A stretch of DNA of 64,000 nucleotides from Pseudomonas botevensis. Its GTDB lineage: Bacteria > Pseudomonadota > Gammaproteobacteria > Pseudomonadales > Pseudomonadaceae. Where the stretch lies: positions 1 through 64,000 of the forward strand of contig NZ_JAHTKI010000008.1 in NCBI RefSeq assembly GCF_019145475.1. The letters run 5' to 3'. Below are positions 25,575 through 34,024 of this stretch, in pieces. The notes below the pieces were generated by a model that saw only the letters and a list, made by a program, of their open reading frames with translations, made no database searches and was not told the DNA's origin. Numbering within the stretch: the first letter of the stretch is position 1; every line of letters begins with the position of its first letter. The translations under genes and the position numbers were made by a program.

Positions 25575-26108
25575 GTGCATTCCTCCGCTGCCGACCACCG
25601 TCGGCGCTGGTTTGCGAAGCAGCCCATGGCTCAAGCGGGTTGTCGGGGCGACGCTCTCGCACCTCGACAGTTCGTTTCGCAGGTGGCGCCACGCCGGAAA
25701 CCCGAGTGCCGACAAGCACTTGTGATCCCTGATCGATGCCGCATGCCCACTAGCGCTACGTAACGGTGGTGAATCACCCGAGTGACAAAAAAATGTCGCT
25801 CCTGAGCCGTTACGCGTCCCTCCCCTTTAGCAGTACTTCGCCCGTATGTCGCAAAGTGAGTGGAACTTTCCTCAAGCCTTTCTGCACTCCCTGGCGCGCA
25901 TAAAACAAAGGCTTTCGAGTGGAACAATGTGCTGGATTTGGCGAAGCGCATAAGTTTTTTTTGGCATAACCCATATGAAAATTTTTTCTTAGCTACGCTT
26001 CAGGATGTTCTTAGCTCTGTTGTTACAGGCATGAAACGCTTTCTACTAAAAATATCGTCAATAAATTGGCGACAGCGATACACCATCAGGACTCAGGGAG
26101 ATGCACCC
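25575..26108. promoter_or_regulatory. Divergent control region, adhesin and exporter
   Basis: These 534 bases lie between the adhesin and its exporter operon. The right half (about 25935-26075) is strongly A+T-rich, with T-runs at 25955 and 25983. GACA-N6-TGTC occurs at 25784-25797 and a FleQ-like box at 26057-26070. Open frames here have no ribosome-binding site and were not called. Confidence 0.6.
26057..26070 (+). promoter_or_regulatory. FleQ-like box upstream of exporter operon
   Basis: GTCAATAAATTGGC matches the published FleQ consensus GTCaNTAAAtTGAC at every position except one in the last half-site. It ends 38 bases before the lapE-like ATG. FleQ with c-di-GMP controls adhesin and exopolysaccharide genes in pseudomonads, so the site fits the locus. 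Confidence 0.55.
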
Positions 26109-27467
26109 ATGCGCGTTTTAACCCCCCTCTGCAGTGCGGTTTTGCTGGCCATGGCTTGCACTTCCCAAGCCCAGGCCATGAATCTCACCGAAGCCATTCA
26201 GAACACGATCGCGACCCACCCGGAACTGGCCTCGCGCGTGGACGCCAAACTGTCGGCCGATGAGCAGGTGAAAGTCGCCAAGGGCGGCTTCTATCCGTCG
26301 GTCGATCTGAACGCCGCCTACGGGCGCGGCTACAGCGACAACACCACCACCCGGGCCGTGGGCAATCACCACACCTCGATCCTCAACTACACCCAGTCCG
26401 AGCTGCGTCTGCGGCAGATGCTGTTCGACGGTTTCAACACCGCCAACGAGGTCGAACGCACCAAGGGCGTCTCCAATTCGCGCGCGTATTACGCGCAAGG
26501 CACCGCTCAGGATCTGGCGCTGCGCACCATCGAGGTCTACCTCGAAGTGCTCAAGCGCCGCGAACTGGTGACCCTGGCCACCAACAACCTGCAGGCGCAC
26601 TTGCGGGTCAACGACCAGATCGGCCTGCGTACCGAACGCGGCGTGGGCAGCACCGCCGACTCCGACCAGTCGGTAGCCCGTAAGGCACTGGCGCAGAACA
26701 ACCTCGACACCGCCGAAGTCGACCTGGCCGATGCCGAGGCCAACTTCTACAGCGTGGTCGGACGCATGCCCGACGAGCTGGAAGCCCCGGCCTCGACGCG
26801 CGGTGAGCTTCCCCCGGATCTGCGCGAAGCCCAGCAGAGCATGGTCGACAACAACCCGTACCTGAAATCCGCCCAGGCCGACGTGCAGTCGGCCGAGAGC
26901 CAGTACGAAGTCGCCAAGTCGCCGTTCTACCCACGCTTCGATGCCGAAGCGGCGGTCGGCGCCAACAACAATGTGCAGGGCGACGAAGGCCATGACAACG
27001 AATGGCGGGTCGGCGTGGTGATGAACTACAACCTGTTCCGTGGCGGCAGCGACAAGGCGCGCCTGGCGTCCGACGCGCACCAGATCAATCAGGCGATGGA
27101 CATCCGCAACAACGCGTTGCGTCAGCTCAACGAGAACATCCGCCTGGCCTGGAACGCCATGGAAAACGCCAAGAAGCAGACCCCGACCGCCCGTGAATAC
27201 GCCGAGACCACCAAGCGCGTGCGCGCGGCCTATCAGGATCAGTTCGGTCTCGGCCAACGCACCCTGCTCGACCTGCTCGACAGTGAAAACGAGCTGTACA
27301 ACGCCAACCGCCGCTACGTCGAAGTGCGCTACACCGAGGAGTTCTCGATGTACCGCGTGCTGTCGAATATGGGGCAACTGCTGAGCAAGCAGCGGGTGGT
27401 GCTGCCGGCCGATGCGATTGCCGCCTCCGAGGTCAAGAGCGAAGCCCGTTTGCCTGAGTTGAAATGA
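26109..27467 (+). CDS. TolC-family outer-membrane protein of adhesin exporter
   Basis: This 452-residue LapE-like protein forms the outer-membrane channel of the type 1 system. GGGAG (26096-26100) is 8 bases before the ATG at 26109. The product begins with a signal peptide (MRVLTPLCSAVLLAMACTSQAQA), whereas the frame extending to 25860 adds non-conserved residues. Two OEP repeats with long amphipathic helices are visible, with typical TolC-family stretches such as MNLTEAIQNTIATHPEL near the start and GQRTLLDLLDSENELYNA in the second repeat. It is the first gene of a three-gene operon with the ABC exporter (27557) and adaptor (29726), divergent from their presumed cargo. The best name is lapE or mapE; I cannot separate these from sequence alone. 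Confidence 0.92.
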   Translation: MRVLTPLCSAVLLAMACTSQAQAMNLTEAIQNTIATHPELASRVDAKLSADEQVKVAKGGFYPSVDLNAAYGRGYSDNTTTRAVGNHHTSILNYTQSELRLRQMLFDGFNTANEVERTKGVSNSRAYYAQGTAQDLALRTIEVYLEVLKRRELVTLATNNLQAHLRVNDQIGLRTERGVGSTADSDQSVARKALAQNNLDTAEVDLADAEANFYSVVGRMPDELEAPASTRGELPPDLREAQQSMVDNNPYLKSAQADVQSAESQYEVAKSPFYPRFDAEAAVGANNNVQGDEGHDNEWRVGVVMNYNLFRGGSDKARLASDAHQINQAMDIRNNALRQLNENIRLAWNAMENAKKQTPTAREYAETTKRVRAAYQDQFGLGQRTLLDLLDSENELYNANRRYVEVRYTEEFSMYRVLSNMGQLLSKQRVVLPADAIAASEVKSEARLPELK

Positions 27468-27556
27468 AGTAGCCCCGCAGGCGCCGCCGCAGATGGCGGC
27501 CGCGCCTGCACAGGTTTATGTGCAGCCAGTGCCATCGTGTAGCGGGAGCGATCAAT

Positions 27557-29716
27557 ATGACCAGCATGGAGCCCGGCAATACCGGGATCGATCAACGGTT
27601 GAGCTTCGATGACCCATTACTCGACGGTCTGTTGATCCTCTGCAAACTCCACGGCGCCATCGTCAGCCGCGCCAGCCTGAGTGCCGGCCTGCCGCTGAAC
27701 AAACAACGCCTGAGCCTCGACCTGCTGCCCCGCGCAGCGGCCCGGGCCGGGTTGCAGGCACGGCTGTTGCGCCGCGACCTGAAAGACATCTCATCGCTCA
27801 ATCTGCCGATTTTGCTGCTGCTCAATGACGGCCGCACGGCCGTGCTGCGTCGCTTCACCGACGATGGCAAGGCGCTGATCCTGCCCAGCGAAGCCGATGG
27901 CGGCGAACAATGGGTCAGCCGCGAAGAACTCAGCGAACACTACAGCGGTCAGGCCCTGTTCGCCCGGCCGCGCCACGAACTGGAAGACCTGCGCTCGCCG
28001 CTGGTGCCTCGGGTCAAGGCGTGGTTCCGCGACACCCTGAAGTTGTCGAAATGGTTGTACAGCGACGCGATCCTCGCCAGCTTCCTGATCAACCTGCTGG
28101 GCCTGATGGTGCCGCTGTTCGTCATGCAGACCTACGACCGCGTGGTGCCCAACCAGGCCACCTCGACCCTGTGGGTACTGGCGATCGGGCTGTTGATCGG
28201 CACCGGTTTCGAACTGGTGCTGCGGGTGGTGCGCGCGCACTTGCTGGACACCGCCGGCAAGAAGACCGACGTGATCCTCTCCGCAACCTTGTTCGAGCGC
28301 ATCACCGGCATGGCCATGAAGGCGCGGCCGGCGACCATCGGCGGGTTCGCCCAGAGCATCCATGACTTCCAGGGCCTGCGCGAATTCCTCACGGCGGTGA
28401 CCCTGACCAGCCTGATCGACCTGCCGTTCGTGGTATTGATGCTGGCGGTGATCGGCCTGCTCGGCGGCTGGCTGGTGGTGATTCCGCTGCTGGCGTTTCC
28501 CATCACCATCGTCTTCGCGATGATCATTCAGGTACGCCTGCGCGACACCGTGCAGAAAAGCCTGAGCCTCGGCGCCGAGCGTCAGGCGCTGCTGATCGAA
28601 ACCCTCGGCGGCCTGGAAACCCTCAAGGCGTGCAGCGCCGAAAGCGAGCGCCAGCACAAATGGGAAAGCACCCACGGCGCCCTCACCCGCCTCGACAGCC
28701 ACGCGCGCAATCTCTCGGCGCTGGCGACCAACGGCACGCTGTTCATTCAGCAGTTTTCGGGGATGGCGACGATTGTCGCCGGGGTCTACAGCATCATAGC
28801 CGGCAATCTCAGCGTCGGCGCGCTGGTCGCCAGCTACATGCTCGGCAGCCGCGTGCTCGCGCCGCTGGGGCAGATCGCCGGGCTGATTACCCGTTACCAG
28901 CAAGCGCAACTGACCATGAAAAGCACCGACGCGCTGATGGCCCTGCCCCAGGAGCGTGACGGCAAACAGCGCCCGCTCGAACGCACCCAGTTGCAAGGCG
29001 CGCTGGACGCCAGCGCCGTGACCTTCCACTACAACGGCCAGAACGCCCCGGCCCTGAGCAACGTCAGTTTCAGCGTCAAACCCGGCGAACGGATCGGCAT
29101 CATCGGTCGCAGCGGCTCAGGCAAAAGCACCCTGGCGCGGCTGGTGATGGGCTTCTACGAACCGGAGGAAGGCCAGCTGCTGCTCGATAATCTCGACCTG
29201 CGGCAACTGGATGTCGCCGACCTGCGCCAGCAGATCGGCTACGTCGCCCACGACCTGCCGCTGCTGGCCGGCAGCCTGCGCGACAACCTGACCCTCGGCG
29301 CACGCTACGTCAGCGACGCGCGGATGCTCGAAGTGGCCGAATTGACTGGCGTCACCGAACTGGCCCGCCAGCACCCGCAAGGCTTCGACCGGCCGGTGGG
29401 CGAGCGTGGGCAACTGCTCTCCGGAGGCCAGCGCCAAGCGGTGTTGCTGGCGCGGGCGCTGCTGCTCGATCCACCGATCATGCTGCTCGACGAGCCCACC
29501 AGCGCCATGGACAACAGCAGCGAAGACGCCCTGCGCCAGAAGCTGCACGGCTGGGTGCAGGGCAAGACACTGCTGCTGGTCACCCACCGCACCTCGATGC
29601 TGAGCCTGGTGGATCGGTTGCTGGTGCTGGACAACGGCCGGATCGTCGCCGACGGTCCGAAAGAAGCGGTCATCGATGCACTGCGCAAGGGCCGGGTCGG
29701 CTCGGCGGCGGTCTAG
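27557..29716 (+). CDS. Type 1 secretion ABC exporter, LapB-like
   Basis: This inner-membrane ATPase/permease of about 719 residues powers adhesin export. GGGAG lies 8 bases ahead of the ATG at 27557. The N-terminal 130 residues form a C39-like domain (DPLLDGLLILCKLHGA) in which the usual D-C-G-x-A catalytic cysteine context is missing. It should therefore bind substrate rather than cleave it, as in other RTX exporters. Six membrane segments follow (from about SDAILASFLINLLGLMVPLF). The nucleotide-binding domain has Walker A GRSGSGKST, signature LLSGGQRQ and Walker B IMLLDEPTSAMD, and an H-loop in VTHRTS. Its stop codon is 9 bases before the next start. Confidence 0.95.
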   Translation: MTSMEPGNTGIDQRLSFDDPLLDGLLILCKLHGAIVSRASLSAGLPLNKQRLSLDLLPRAAARAGLQARLLRRDLKDISSLNLPILLLLNDGRTAVLRRFTDDGKALILPSEADGGEQWVSREELSEHYSGQALFARPRHELEDLRSPLVPRVKAWFRDTLKLSKWLYSDAILASFLINLLGLMVPLFVMQTYDRVVPNQATSTLWVLAIGLLIGTGFELVLRVVRAHLLDTAGKKTDVILSATLFERITGMAMKARPATIGGFAQSIHDFQGLREFLTAVTLTSLIDLPFVVLMLAVIGLLGGWLVVIPLLAFPITIVFAMIIQVRLRDTVQKSLSLGAERQALLIETLGGLETLKACSAESERQHKWESTHGALTRLDSHARNLSALATNGTLFIQQFSGMATIVAGVYSIIAGNLSVGALVASYMLGSRVLAPLGQIAGLITRYQQAQLTMKSTDALMALPQERDGKQRPLERTQLQGALDASAVTFHYNGQNAPALSNVSFSVKPGERIGIIGRSGSGKSTLARLVMGFYEPEEGQLLLDNLDLRQLDVADLRQQIGYVAHDLPLLAGSLRDNLTLGARYVSDARMLEVAELTGVTELARQHPQGFDRPVGERGQLLSGGQRQAVLLARALLLDPPIMLLDEPTSAMDNSSEDALRQKLHGWVQGKTLLLVTHRTSMLSLVDRLLVLDNGRIVADGPKEAVIDALRKGRVGSAAV

Positions 29717-29725
29717 GAGTTGCCC

Positions 29726-31087
29726 ATGTCTGCTGCATCCGAGAGCAAACCCCGCAGCTACTTCGACAGTTTCGGCAAAAGCGCCGAAGCCGAATTCATG
29801 CCGGAAACCGCCGGCGCCTCGCTACAGGACTCGCCGCGCTGGTCGCGGATTACCGTGTGGCTGGCGGCGGCGCTGCTGATCAGCGCGCTGGTCTGGGCCA
29901 AGTTCGCCGTGCTCCAGGAAGTGACCATGGGCGAAGGCAAGGCGATTCCGTCGAGCAAGGTCCAGGTGATCCAGAACCTCGAGGGCGGGATCGTCACCGA
30001 GATTTTCGTGCGTGAAGGGCAAATGGTGAACAAGGGCGACACCCTGCTGCGCCTGGATGACACGCGGTTTCTGTCGAACAAGGGCGAGAGCGAGGCCGAT
30101 CGTTATGCGTTGATGGCCCAGGTCGAACGCCTGTCGGCGGAATCCGAAGGCCGGCCGATGAAGCTCTCGGACGAAGTCACCGGCAAGGCGCCGCAAGTGG
30201 CCGAAGACGAACGGGCGCTGTACGACCAGCGCCAGCGGCGGCTCGCCAGCGAGCAGCGCACCCTCAGCGAACAACTGCGGCAGAAGACGCAGGAGCTGGC
30301 GGAGTTTCGCTCCAAGCAGGGCCAATACAGTTCCAGCCTGGCGCTGCTGCAACAGGAAATGAACATGTCCGAACCGCTGATCAAGACCGGTGCAGTGTCG
30401 CCGGTGGAGATCCTGCGGCTCAAGCGCAGCGCGGTGGAAATCCGTGGTTCGCTGAACGCCACGACCCTGGCGATTCCCCGGGCCGAATCGGCGATCAACG
30501 AGATCAAGAGCAAGATCGATGAATCGGAACAGACCTTCCGCTCCGAGGCGGCCAAGGAGCTGAATGAGAAACGCACCGACCTGTCGAAAATCACCGCCTC
30601 GAGCATTGCCATCGACGACCGGGTCAGCCGCACCACCGTGACCTCGCCGGTGCATGGGGTGATCAAGCAATTGAAGGTCAACACCATCGGCGGCGTGGTG
30701 CAGCCGGGCAGCGACATGGTGGAAATCGTACCGCTGGAAGACAACCTGCTGATCGAAGCCAAGGTGCGTCCGCAGGACGTGGCGTTCCTCCATCCGGGGC
30801 AGCGGGCGATGGTCAAGTTCAGCGCCTACGACTACACGATCTACGGCGGCCTCAGCGCCAAACTCGAACTGATTGGCGCCGACACCATCACCGACGACAA
30901 GGGCAACAGTTTCTACCTGATCCAGGTGCGCACCGATAAAAACCACTTGGGCGGCGATGTGAAACCGCTGCTGATCATTCCGGGGATGGTGGCGACCGTG
31001 GACATCATCACGGGCGAGAAAAGTGTGCTGGATTACTTGCTCAAACCGGTGCTGAAGGCGCGGACCGAGGCGATGCGCGAGCGCTAG
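29726..31087 (+). CDS. HlyD-family membrane fusion protein, LapC-like
   Basis: This 453-residue periplasmic adaptor links the ABC exporter to the TolC-like channel. AGGAG (29715-29719) sits 6 bases ahead of the ATG at 29726 and overlaps the exporter stop. The protein has a single membrane anchor (ITVWLAAALLISALVWAKF, near residue 45) and a lipoyl/beta-barrel half (IQNLEGGIVTEIFVREGQ). A long coiled-coil hairpin covers residues about 110-290, and the second barrel half begins at VTSPVHGVIKQLKVNTIGG. The C-terminal block GDVKPLLIIPGMVATVDI with DIITGEKSVLDYLLKP is diagnostic of HlyD-type adaptors. It is the last gene of the operon. Confidence 0.95.
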   Translation: MSAASESKPRSYFDSFGKSAEAEFMPETAGASLQDSPRWSRITVWLAAALLISALVWAKFAVLQEVTMGEGKAIPSSKVQVIQNLEGGIVTEIFVREGQMVNKGDTLLRLDDTRFLSNKGESEADRYALMAQVERLSAESEGRPMKLSDEVTGKAPQVAEDERALYDQRQRRLASEQRTLSEQLRQKTQELAEFRSKQGQYSSSLALLQQEMNMSEPLIKTGAVSPVEILRLKRSAVEIRGSLNATTLAIPRAESAINEIKSKIDESEQTFRSEAAKELNEKRTDLSKITASSIAIDDRVSRTTVTSPVHGVIKQLKVNTIGGVVQPGSDMVEIVPLEDNLLIEAKVRPQDVAFLHPGQRAMVKFSAYDYTIYGGLSAKLELIGADTITDDKGNSFYLIQVRTDKNHLGGDVKPLLIIPGMVATVDIITGEKSVLDYLLKPVLKARTEAMRER

Positions 31088-31129
31088 GCTGCTTCGGGCT
31101 TGTCCGCGAAGCGGCCGGCCGGGCAACGC

Positions 31130-31726
31130 TCATCGGTCGCCATGATTCTTCTGAAAAGTCTCCTCCCCCATCGCCGCGATCTGCCCCTCGATCAACGCCT
31201 CGAAGGGCTTGAGCAGCGGCTCGAACGATGCCGGCGCCTCCAGCGTCTGCAACGCCTGCACAATCGCCTCGATGGTCGACAACGCCCCCGGCCCCGGCGC
31301 CTTGCGCAGCCGATAACGGGAAACCCCGCCCTGTGCCAGCGTCACCCGTGGCAAGGCCGCGAGCAGCGGGTTGAGGTGCAGCATCTTGCGCGCCTTGCGC
31401 CAGGTGCCGTCGGGGACAACCAGCAGCAGCGGTTCCTCGCTGGCGGTGTAAGCCTGCAGCGGCTGCGCGTCGTCGGCGGGAAACAACAGCCGCGCCTGAT
31501 AGCCGGGGCGATTCAACAGCGCCGGCAGATCCTCGAACACCTCCCCGACAATCAGTTCGGCATTGTTCAAACCGAGCGCCGCCAGACGCGCGGTGTTGAG
31601 CGCGTGATTGACCTCGCTCGGGTGCTGCAACAGCAACACCCGGGTGCGGCTGTCGAGGCTCGGAATCAGCTCGCACAGGCAATGGCTTTGCGGGCGCTGG
31701 CAGCGAGGGCATTGGGGTCTGGACAT
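31130..31726 (-). CDS. DTW-domain tRNA-uridine aminocarboxypropyltransferase
   Basis: This 198-residue protein is of the YfiP/TapT type and probably adds the 3-amino-3-carboxypropyl group from S-adenosylmethionine to a tRNA uridine. It starts MSRPQCPRCQRPQSHCLC, a cysteine-rich zinc-like N-terminus. The core has LLLQHPSEVNHALNTARL and VVPDGTWRKARKM, which is the D-x-T-W signature. RVTLAQGGVSRYRLRKAP follows, and the STIEAIVQAL helix closes the domain. GGA lies about 9 bases upstream of the ATG. It is convergent with the adaptor gene and lies next to gbuR, 13 bases away on the same strand, but the link looks positional. Two DTW paralogues are common in pseudomonads, so I give no symbol. Confidence 0.85.
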   Translation of the reverse strand: MSRPQCPRCQRPQSHCLCELIPSLDSRTRVLLLQHPSEVNHALNTARLAALGLNNAELIVGEVFEDLPALLNRPGYQARLLFPADDAQPLQAYTASEEPLLLVVPDGTWRKARKMLHLNPLLAALPRVTLAQGGVSRYRLRKAPGPGALSTIEAIVQALQTLEAPASFEPLLKPFEALIEGQIAAMGEETFQKNHGDR

Positions 31727-31739
31727 GCGTGCGGTTCCT

Positions 31740-32636
31740 TTATCCAGCCTGGTTGAGCTGGGCCTTGAGCAAATCGCGGAAGGTCTGGATCAACGGCTCG
31801 CGGCTGCGGCCACGGCGCATGATCATCGAAAACGGTGCCTGATAACCGAAGGTCGCCGGCAGCAGCACGCGCAAGTCGCCCTTGTCGGCCCAGGCCTGGG
31901 CGTAGTGTTCGGGCAGGTAGCCGATGTAGGCGCCGGACAGCACCAGAATCAGTTGCGCCTCCATGCTTTCCACGGTCGCGGCGCTGTGCTTGAAACCGTG
32001 CCGGGCCAGCTCCGCCTGGCTCCAGTAACCCCGCCCGACCATGCGCTGCTGGGTGATGACCTGCTCGGGGATCCGCCGCTCGTTGAACAGCGGATGACGG
32101 TTGCTGCAATACAACCAGTGCTGTTCGCGATACAGCGGCATGTAGACCAGCCCGCTCATGCGCGTGGAAAACGCGCCGATGGCCAGGTCCAGGCGGTTGT
32201 CCTGCACGCCGAGTTGCAGTTCGTAAGGGCTCATCACCGACAGGTGCAAATGCACCGCCGGGTGTTCCTGGCTGTAGGCGCCGATGGCTTCGGCGAACGG
32301 CAGGGCCTTGTCGCTGACGGTGGAGTCGATCACCCCCAGGTTGAGCGTGCCGCGCAGTTCCCCCTTGAGGGCGGCGGCGTACTGCTCGAAACCTTCGAGT
32401 TCGGCCAGCAGGCGCAGGGTTTCCTGATGGAACAGCTCGCCCTTGCTGGTCAGGCTGAACCCGCCCCGCCCGCGATGGCACAGCACCAGACCGAGCGCGG
32501 CTTCGAGCTGGCTCATGTAGGTGCTGATCGCCGAGGTCGACAGGTTGAGTTCCTGTTGCGCGTTGGCGAAACCCTGATGGCGCACGACGCTGACGAAGAT
32601 GCGCAAAAGTTTCAGGTCGGGTAAAGCGTTGGCCAT
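31740..32636 (-). CDS. gbuR: LysR-family regulator, probable GbuR
   Basis: This 298-residue LysR-type regulator has an N-terminal winged helix-turn-helix (FANAQQELNLSTSAISTYMSQLEAALG) and a periplasmic-binding-like effector domain. GGGAG sits 6 bases before the ATG. It is divergent from the guanidinobutyrase gene with a palindromic LysR-type site between them. As I recall, P. aeruginosa has the same order (PA1422 gbuR, PA1421 gbuA, then three genes as here). It is expected to activate gbuA in response to 4-guanidinobutyrate. The control region is enlarged by a repeat element between the regulator and the operator. The name rests on synteny and family, not on a binding test. Confidence 0.82.
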   Translation of the reverse strand: MANALPDLKLLRIFVSVVRHQGFANAQQELNLSTSAISTYMSQLEAALGLVLCHRGRGGFSLTSKGELFHQETLRLLAELEGFEQYAAALKGELRGTLNLGVIDSTVSDKALPFAEAIGAYSQEHPAVHLHLSVMSPYELQLGVQDNRLDLAIGAFSTRMSGLVYMPLYREQHWLYCSNRHPLFNERRIPEQVITQQRMVGRGYWSQAELARHGFKHSAATVESMEAQLILVLSGAYIGYLPEHYAQAWADKGDLRVLLPATFGYQAPFSMIMRRGRSREPLIQTFRDLLKAQLNQAG

Positions 32637-32676
32637 GGGTGACTCCCGGCTGTAGAGATGTGTCGCTTGATAAGCC

Positions 32677-32857
32677 CCCTCACCCCAGCCCTCTCCCGGG
32701 GGGAGAGGGAGCCGACCGAGACGTTCTCAGGATCTACGTCGACCTGAGACATCGAGTCGAACTCAGGCTGGTTTCGAGGCAATCCAGTGTCGAGCGCCGA
32801 ATTTGAAAGCCATGGAGATCAGCGCCCCCTCCCTCCGGGAGAGGGCCGGGGTGAGGG
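32677..32857. mobile_element. MITE-like element with 21-bp terminal inverted repeats
   Basis: CCCTCACCCCAGCCCTCTCCC (32677-32697) and the complement of 32837-32857 match in 20 of 21 bases. They enclose about 140 bases with no coding potential. The termini resemble a dispersed intergenic repeat I recall from fluorescent pseudomonads. No target-site duplication is obvious. Confidence 0.7.
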
Positions 32858-32917
32858 CAGCAATCTCCCGCCGAACGAACATCCTGAGAAGCGCGAAGTC
32901 TATCCCGCGCCTCGCCA

Positions 32918-32941
32918 TTAGTTTAGAAAAATCTGAACTAA
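32918..32941. promoter_or_regulatory. gbuA: LysR-type operator, probable GbuR site
   Basis: TTAGTTTAG and CTGAACTAA are inverted repeats (8 of 9) around six A/T bases, which fits a LysR-type T-N11-A box. The site is 122 bases before the gbuA start codon and upstream of its presumed promoter. Confidence 0.6.
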
Positions 32942-33063
32942 GTTTTTGTCCGTAGCGATTCTTCCGCCTCACTACATTTCGCAGAATCGGCCCCACAGCG
33001 GTGCCCGACCTCCCGTGAACGGCGCGCCGACATAAATAAAACAAAGACGATGAGGCCTTACCC

Positions 33064-34014
33064 GTGGACAAGATTCTTCACCAACCACTGGGCGGCAACG
33101 AAATGCCGCGCTTCGGCGGCATCGCCACCATGCTCCGACTCCCCCACGTACCGACCGCTGCCGGCCTGGATGCTGCCTTTGTTGGCGTGCCGCTGGACAT
33201 CGGCACTTCGCTGCGCCCCGGCACCCGCTTCGGGCCGCGCGACATCCGCACCGAATCGGTGATGATCCGCCCGTACAACATGGCCACCGGTGCTGCGCCG
33301 TTCGACTCGCTGTCGGTCGCCGACATCGGTGACGTGGCGATCAACACCTTCAACCTGCTCGACGCCGTGCGCATCATCGAAGAAGCCTACGACAACATCC
33401 TCGAGCACAACGTGATCCCGATGACCCTGGGTGGCGACCACACCATCACCCTGCCGATCCTGCGTGCCATCCACAAGAAGCACGGCAAGGTCGGTCTGGT
33501 GCACATCGACGCCCACGCTGATGTGAACGATCACATGTTCGGCGAGAAAATCGCCCACGGCACGACCTTCCGTCGCGCCGTCGAAGAAGGTCTTCTGGAC
33601 TGCGACCGCGTGGTGCAGATTGGTCTGCGCGCCCAGGGTTACACCGCTGACGACTTCAACTGGAGCCGCGATCAGGGCTTCCGCGTGGTGCAGGCCGAAG
33701 AGTGCTGGCACAAGTCGCTGGAACCGCTGATGGCCGAAGTCCGCGAGAAAGTCGGCGGCGGCCCGGTGTACCTGAGCTTCGACATCGACGGCATTGACCC
33801 GGCCTGGGCGCCAGGCACCGGCACCCCGGAAATCGGTGGTCTGACGACCATTCAGGCGATTGAAATCGTGCGTGGCTGCCAGGGCCTCGACCTGATCGGC
33901 TGCGATCTGGTAGAAGTCTCGCCCGCTTATGACACCAGCGGTAACACCTCGCTGCTGGCCGCCAACCTGCTGTACGAAATGCTCTGCGTACTGCCAGGCG
34001 TGGTCCACCGCTGA
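33064..34014 (+). CDS. gbuA: Guanidinobutyrase (ureohydrolase)
   Basis: This 316-residue ureohydrolase hydrolyses 4-guanidinobutyrate to 4-aminobutyrate and urea, a late step of arginine catabolism through the transaminase/dehydrogenase route. It starts at GTG 33064, with GAGG about 9 bases ahead. The manganese-binding motifs are present: GGDHTITLP, HIDAHADVND, and SFDIDGIDPAWAPGTGTPEIGG. The sequence matches my memory of P. aeruginosa GbuA almost throughout (LHQPLGGNEMPRFGGIATM at the start). It is the first gene of a presumed operon with the SnoaL-like protein, NCS1 permease and symporter, and is divergent from gbuR. Agmatinase (speB) is the nearest alternative, but the gbu synteny argues against it. 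Confidence 0.93.
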   Translation: MDKILHQPLGGNEMPRFGGIATMLRLPHVPTAAGLDAAFVGVPLDIGTSLRPGTRFGPRDIRTESVMIRPYNMATGAAPFDSLSVADIGDVAINTFNLLDAVRIIEEAYDNILEHNVIPMTLGGDHTITLPILRAIHKKHGKVGLVHIDAHADVNDHMFGEKIAHGTTFRRAVEEGLLDCDRVVQIGLRAQGYTADDFNWSRDQGFRVVQAEECWHKSLEPLMAEVREKVGGGPVYLSFDIDGIDPAWAPGTGTPEIGGLTTIQAIEIVRGCQGLDLIGCDLVEVSPAYDTSGNTSLLAANLLYEMLCVLPGVVHR

Positions 34015-34024
34015 GGGTCGGGTC

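Larger units (their letters stand above)
32637..33063. other. gbuR/gbuA intergenic control region
   Basis: These 427 bases hold a MITE-like element (32677-32857), a LysR-type inverted repeat (32918-32941) and then the gbuA promoter and ribosome-binding region. No gene was supported; a minus-strand frame from 33071 to 32763 runs through the repeat and has no start signal. Confidence 0.75.

Noticed and set aside
18921-25763. 2280-codon open frame on the + strand across the adhesin
   Set aside because: It is the antisense of the repeat region. The real gene has RTX, vWA and retention domains on the minus strand, and the antisense product is low-complexity with no start signal. Its length comes from repeated codons with G/C at the third position.
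25784-25797. GACA-N6-TGTC as a second FleQ site
   Set aside because: Only the short inverted arms agree; the central TAAAT and outer bases of the FleQ consensus are missing, so it is too weak to call.
25631-25951. 106-codon minus-strand frame in the adhesin/exporter control region
   Set aside because: It overlaps the adhesin start and promoter area and encodes no recognisable domain.
15513-31087. Secretion locus as the classic lapA operon with lapD and lapG
   Set aside because: The flanking genes are a DUF6124 gene and a DTW gene; neither a GGDEF/EAL receptor (LapD) nor a LapG-type protease is present in the window.
32763-33071. 102-codon minus-strand frame between gbuR and gbuA
   Set aside because: It runs through the MITE-like repeat and the gbuA operator, overlaps the gbuA start and has no ribosome-binding site.
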